The position numbers were made by a program, and so were the translations under genes. From Lachnospiraceae bacterium (lineage in GTDB: Bacteria > Bacillota > Clostridia > Lachnospirales > Lachnospiraceae), in NCBI GenBank assembly GCA_022796795.1, contig JAAWJI010000023.1, forward strand, positions 1 to 62,213: DNA of 62,213 nt, read 5' to 3'. Positions 58,736-62,213 of the stretch are shown piece after piece (the first letter of the stretch is position 1; each line of letters begins with the position of its first letter). Below the pieces are notes generated by a model. The model ran no database searches. It was given only the letters and a program-made list of their open reading frames with translations, and was not told the DNA's origin.

Positions 58736-60073
58736 ATGAACCAGGACTTGACAAAGGGGCCTATTTTAAAAACCATGCTGCTCTTTGCCCTGCCGATGAT
58801 TGCAGGAAATCTGTTGCAGCAGTTCTATAATATAGCGGATACGCTGATCGTGGGAAAGTTTTTGGGTAGTCAGGCTTTAGCCGCCGTGGGCTCGGCCTAC
58901 ACTCTCATGATTTTTCTAACCTCCATTCTTTTGGGCCTGTGTATGGGCTGTGGAGCTCTTTTTTCCATTCAATTTGGCGCTAGGCAAACGGACCAGCTGA
59001 AAAACAGCCTGTTTGTTTCTTTTATCCTCATTGCCGTCATTACTCTTTTGATCAACCTGGCTGTTTTCTTCTGGATTGATCCGATTATGGTCTTTTTAAA
59101 TGTACCCGAAGAAATCTATGCCCTGATGCGGGAATATCTCTGGATTATTTTCTTTGGCATCAGCGCTACCTTTCTCTACAATTATTTTGCCTGTCTTCTG
59201 CGGGCCGTGGGCAACTCTGTGATTCCTTTGGTTTTCTTAGGCGTCTCTGCTCTTTTGAATATCGGCCTGGATTTGTATTTTGTTCTGGAGCTGGAAAAGG
59301 GAGTGGGCGGGGCGGCCCTGGCTACTGTGATTTCCCAGTTTGTGGCTGGTATAGGCATTGCTGTCTATACAATAATCCATTGTCCCCAGTTTCGTCCCCA
59401 GCGCCGGCATATGTCCTGGAAACCCAGCGTCTTTGTGGAGATTACCCAATTTTCCGCTCTCACCTGTGCCCAGCAGTCGGTGATGAATTTTGGCATTTTA
59501 ATGGTACAGGGATTAGTAAACAGCTTTGGTCCAGCTGTCATGGCAGCCTTTGCTGCCGCTGTAAAAATTGATTCCTTTGCCTATATGCCAGTGCAGGATT
59601 TCGGAAACGCCTTTTCCACGTTTATCGCCCAGAACTATGGGGCAAAGGAAGATGACAGGATCCGTCGGGGAATCTCCTGTGCCGTCCGGGTATCCGTCCT
59701 GTTTTGCCTGGTGATTTCCCTGGTGGTTTTTCTGCTGGCCCGTCCGTTGCTGTTGATTTTCGTAAAGCCGACGGAAACAAAGATTCTCTCCATAGGCGTT
59801 GAATATCTTCGGGTGGAGGGTTCCTTTTACTGGGGCATCGGCTGCCTGTTCCTGCTCTACGGCCTCTACCGGGCCATTAAGAAGCCAGGCATGTCTGTGA
59901 TTCTCACTGTCATTTCCCTGGGAACCCGGGTATTGCTGGCATATATCCTTTCTGCTTTCATAGGGGTCATGGGCATCTGGATTTCCATACCTATTGGATG
60001 GATCCTGGCGGATCTGGCCGGATTTTTCTACTACCGTCTGCGGTGTCGGGATCTGCTGCATACAGGTAATTAA
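58736..60073 (+). CDS. MATE-family efflux transporter
   Basis: A 445-residue MATE transporter with the family start NQDLTKGPILKTMLLFALPMIAGNLLQQFYNIADTLIVG and later LRAVGNSVIPLVFLGVSALLNIGLDLYFV. It resembles the MATE protein at 21438 more than the one at 22805. The ATG has no strong ribosome site but GAAAGGCGG lies upstream. Own promoter at 58670. Substrate unknown. Confidence 0.92.
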   Translation: MNQDLTKGPILKTMLLFALPMIAGNLLQQFYNIADTLIVGKFLGSQALAAVGSAYTLMIFLTSILLGLCMGCGALFSIQFGARQTDQLKNSLFVSFILIAVITLLINLAVFFWIDPIMVFLNVPEEIYALMREYLWIIFFGISATFLYNYFACLLRAVGNSVIPLVFLGVSALLNIGLDLYFVLELEKGVGGAALATVISQFVAGIGIAVYTIIHCPQFRPQRRHMSWKPSVFVEITQFSALTCAQQSVMNFGILMVQGLVNSFGPAVMAAFAAAVKIDSFAYMPVQDFGNAFSTFIAQNYGAKEDDRIRRGISCAVRVSVLFCLVISLVVFLLARPLLLIFVKPTETKILSIGVEYLRVEGSFYWGIGCLFLLYGLYRAIKKPGMSVILTVISLGTRVLLAYILSAFIGVMGIWISIPIGWILADLAGFFYYRLRCRDLLHTGN

Positions 60074-60156
60074 ATAAATAGAAAAGATGAAAAATAAAGG
60101 TGAGAGGAAAAGGTAACTTCCATCTTGTTAAGTGAAAAAATAAAGGTGAAAATAAA

Positions 60157-60203
60157 TCGAAAAATAATTCACATCGAAAAATAATTTCGAAAAATAATTT
60201 CAC
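60157..60203 (+). repeat. AT-rich tandem motif upstream of rpsB
   Basis: The motif TCGAAAAATAATT occurs three times, starting at 60157, 60174 and 60187, directly before the rpsB promoter. It may act as an UP-type element or be simple AT-rich sequence. Confidence 0.6.
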
Positions 60204-60211
60204 AAAAATGC

Positions 60212-60240
60212 TTGAAAGAGACGAAGTTCCATGATATACT
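60212..60240 (+). promoter_or_regulatory. Promoter of rpsB-tsf
   Basis: TTGAAA at 60212-60217 and TATACT at 60235-60240, 17-bp spacer, behind an AT-rich block. Confidence 0.8.
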
Positions 60241-60246
60241 TTTCTA

Positions 60247-60355
60247 GTTAGCGTAAAAAGCACGCAGGTGGAACCAAGAATGGTGCCAGAGCACAGCTTT
60301 GGTCTTCAAGGAAGCGGAAGCCTGCGGAAGAACAACCAAAACGGAGGAGAGAAAC
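60247..60355 (+). promoter_or_regulatory. Structured leader of rpsB (possible S2 autoregulatory RNA)
   Basis: The 109-nt leader can form one nested stem-loop: CGCAGG (60263-60268) with CCTGCG (60321-60326), inside it ACCAAG with CTTTGGT, and at the tip GTGC-CAGA-GCAC. Ribosomal protein genes often carry such leaders for feedback by their product. No family match was possible here, so the role is inferred. Confidence 0.5.
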
Positions 60356-61096
60356 ATGAGCGTAATTTCAATGAAGCAGTTACTGGAAGCAGGTGTTCAT
60401 TTCGGACATCAGACGAGAAGATGGAACCCCAAAATGGCTCCCTATATTTACACAGAGCGCAACGGGATTTACATCATTGATTTGCAGAAGTCTGTGGGCA
60501 AGGTGGACGAGGCCTATAACGCAGTTGCTGATATTGCAGCAAACGGCGGAACCATCCTGTTTGTAGGAACCAAGAAGCAGGCTCAGGATGCCATTCAGGT
60601 AGAGGCAGAGCGTTGCGGAATGTTCTATGTCAATGAGAGATGGCTGGGGGGAATGCTGACCAACTTCAAGACTATCCAGAGCAGAGTAGCCAGACTGAAA
60701 GAGATCGAGGCCATGCAGGAGGATGGAACCTTTGACGTTCTGCCCAAGAAGGAAGTAATTGCTCTTAAGAAAGAATTAGAGAAGCTGCAGAAGAATCTGG
60801 GCGGTATCAAGGAAATGAAGAGACTGCCGGATGCTATTTTCGTGGTAGATCCCAAGAAGGAGCGTATCTGCGTGCAGGAGGCTCATACCCTGGGAATTCC
60901 TCTGATCGGTATTGCAGATACCAACTGCGATCCGGAAGAGCTGGATTACGTAATTCCGGGCAATGACGACGCAATCCGCGCCGTAAAACTGATTGTTTCC
61001 AAGATGGCAGACGCAGTGGTGGAGGCAAACCAGGGTGCAGCTGAGGAAGTGTATGAGGAAGAGGCTTACGCAGAGGAAGAGAACGCAGCAGAATAA
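60356..61096 (+). CDS. rpsB: 30S ribosomal protein S2
   Basis: The 246-residue protein binds the small ribosomal subunit at the S1/Shine-Dalgarno side. Seen: [92 protein letters not shown]. The C-terminus is acidic. ATG 60356 follows GGAGGAGAG. tsf follows 97 bp later, the usual arrangement. Confidence 0.98.
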   Translation: MSVISMKQLLEAGVHFGHQTRRWNPKMAPYIYTERNGIYIIDLQKSVGKVDEAYNAVADIAANGGTILFVGTKKQAQDAIQVEAERCGMFYVNERWLGGMLTNFKTIQSRVARLKEIEAMQEDGTFDVLPKKEVIALKKELEKLQKNLGGIKEMKRLPDAIFVVDPKKERICVQEAHTLGIPLIGIADTNCDPEELDYVIPGNDDAIRAVKLIVSKMADAVVEANQGAAEEVYEEEAYAEEENAAE

Positions 61097-61193
61097 TATG
61101 GGATGTTCGGAAACGGAAGGATGGCTGAAGAAGAGCAGCTGTCAGAAACGGAACCGGGTAGAAGAAAAGATTTCGTAATGGAGGGAAAATACC

Positions 61194-62132
61194 ATGGCAA
61201 TTACAGCAGGAATGGTAAAAGAGTTAAGAGAGATGACAGGCGCCGGCATGATGGACTGCAAGAAGGCTCTGACTGCAACAGAGGGCAACATGGATGCCGC
61301 TGTTGACTGGCTGAGAGAGAAAGGTCTTGCAAGCGCTCAGAAGAAGGCTGGCCGTATTGCGGCAGAGGGCATTGTAGCTACCTGCCTGGTAAATGATGAC
61401 AAGAAGGCTGTTGTGGTTGAGGTAAATGCCGAAACAGACTTTGTGGCAAAGAATGAAAAATTCCAGTCCTATGTGGCAGATGTGGCAGCTCAGGCAGTAA
61501 AGACCACAGCCGCAGACATCGATGCATTTATGGAGGAGACTTGGGAGAAAGACACCACGCTCACCGTAAAAGAGGCTCTGGCTTCCCAGATCGCCATCAT
61601 TGGTGAGAACATGAATATCCGCCGCTTCCAGCAGATGGTGGAGGAGAACGGTTTCATTTCTTCCTACATTCATGCAGGTGGAAAGATCGGCGTACTGGTA
61701 GACGTGGAGACCGATGTGATCAATGATGCCGTAAAAGAAATGGCCAAGAACGTGGCAATGCAGGCAGCAGCGCTGAAGCCTCTGTACACCAGCGACAAAG
61801 AAGTGGATGCAGATTACATTGAAAAAGAGAAGGCCATCCTGATGGCGCAGATCCAGAACGATCCCAAGGAGTCCCAGAAGCCGGCAAAGGTCATCGAGGG
61901 CATGATCAAGGGCCGTATCAACAAAGAGTTGAAGGAGATCTGTCTGCTTGATCAGGTATATGTAAAGGCAGAGGACGGCAAGCAGTCTGTGGCTGCATAT
62001 GTGGCCCAGGTGGCAAAGGAGAACAGCGCAAACATTACGATTAAAGGTTTTGTGCGCTTCGAGACTGGCGAAGGTTTGGAGAAGAAGAATGAGGACTTTG
62101 CGGCTGAGGTGGCGAAGCAGATGGGAATGTAA
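61194..62132 (+). CDS. tsf: Elongation factor Ts
   Basis: Nucleotide-exchange factor that regenerates EF-Tu-GTP. The 312-residue protein has the N-terminal UBA-like part (VKELREMTGAGMMDCKKALTAT), the core TDFVAKNEKFQSYVADVA with the conserved TDFV, and the C-terminal LLDQVYVKAEDGKQSV. The ATG follows GGAGGGAAA. The 81 bp after the stop contain short inverted repeats (GTAATCAC/GTGATTAT) but no clear terminator inside the window. Confidence 0.98.
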   Translation: MAITAGMVKELREMTGAGMMDCKKALTATEGNMDAAVDWLREKGLASAQKKAGRIAAEGIVATCLVNDDKKAVVVEVNAETDFVAKNEKFQSYVADVAAQAVKTTAADIDAFMEETWEKDTTLTVKEALASQIAIIGENMNIRRFQQMVEENGFISSYIHAGGKIGVLVDVETDVINDAVKEMAKNVAMQAAALKPLYTSDKEVDADYIEKEKAILMAQIQNDPKESQKPAKVIEGMIKGRINKELKEICLLDQVYVKAEDGKQSVAAYVAQVAKENSANITIKGFVRFETGEGLEKKNEDFAAEVAKQMGM

Positions 62133-62213
62133 GCGAAGTTTGCATTTGAAATAACTGTATAAAAATTATAAGGCTCCGAATGCCTTGTAATCACGCATTT
62201 TCAAGTGATTATG

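Noticed and set aside
60157..60203. AT-rich repeats as a replication or partition site
   Set aside because: Only three short copies without DnaA boxes; an upstream promoter element or simple sequence is more likely.
62150..62213. Inverted repeat GTAATCAC/GTGATTAT after tsf as a terminator
   Set aside because: The stem is weak and AT-rich and the window ends before any T-run could be seen.

Overview
The window looks like a chromosomal segment of a spore-forming gut Clostridia, most likely Lachnospiraceae. The signs are consensus TTGACA-17-TATAAT promoters, strong GGAGG ribosome sites, a Firmicute-type 6S RNA, a T-box leader on pheST, sporulation genes (spoIID, gerW), a small DUF6472-type protein, many ABC sugar-uptake operons with LacI/GntR regulators, and a moderate GC content near 50% by eye. 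No rRNA, tRNA, CRISPR array, phage or plasmid genes were seen.

Layout. 1-7.9 kb: two membrane-anchored unknown proteins (the first with 30-bp coding repeats), ilvN-ilvC, pckA, 6S RNA, spoIID, and a YihY-family membrane protein. 7.9-15.7 kb: a LacI-type regulator fused to a solute-binding-protein domain, then a LacI-type operator and an operon of an alpha/beta hydrolase plus a ribose-type ABC importer whose ATPase gene is broken. 15.8-24.2 kb: a small stand-alone protein, a PucR regulator divergent from a short-chain dehydrogenase, an unrecognised Cys-rich protein and a GcvT-like folate-dependent transferase, then two convergent MATE transporters. 24.4-30.9 kb: T-box leader, pheS, pheT, a DUF6472-type protein, corA, queA. 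30.9-39.3 kb: a lipoprotein solute-binding protein paired with a 1309-residue hybrid histidine kinase, a 151-bp MITE-like element with target-site duplication, LexA-type boxes before a YneA-like LysM protein, a 48-residue membrane protein, rarA, and a YgjV-like protein. 39.4-47.2 kb: a LacI-controlled glycan locus (GH36-like enzyme, LacI regulator, ABC importer, GH109-like oxidoreductase-fold protein) with three related operator sites. 47.2-55.1 kb: a YitT-family protein, then a GntR-controlled aldonate pathway (GntP permease, IlvD/Edd dehydratase, KDPG aldolase, 2-keto-3-deoxygluconate kinase). 55.2-62.2 kb: a lipoprotein, NUDIX hydrolase, an unknown protein, DUF2953 protein with 12-residue repeats, gerW, a MATE transporter, and rpsB-tsf behind a structured leader.

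How the genes work together. The 39-47 kb locus reads as one regulon for an alpha-galactoside or alpha-N-acetylgalactosaminide: import, two candidate glycosidases and one LacI repressor whose palindrome sits on both promoters. The 48-55 kb locus reads as a semi-phosphorylative Entner-Doudoroff route: aldonate uptake, dehydration to 2-keto-3-deoxygluconate, phosphorylation and aldol cleavage. The most unusual items are the LacI/solute-binding fusion, the solute-binding protein/hybrid kinase pair, the PucR-SDR-GcvT cluster with no obvious substrate, and the intact MITE-like element. Functions were assigned by reading protein sequences without database searches, so substrates are inferences throughout.
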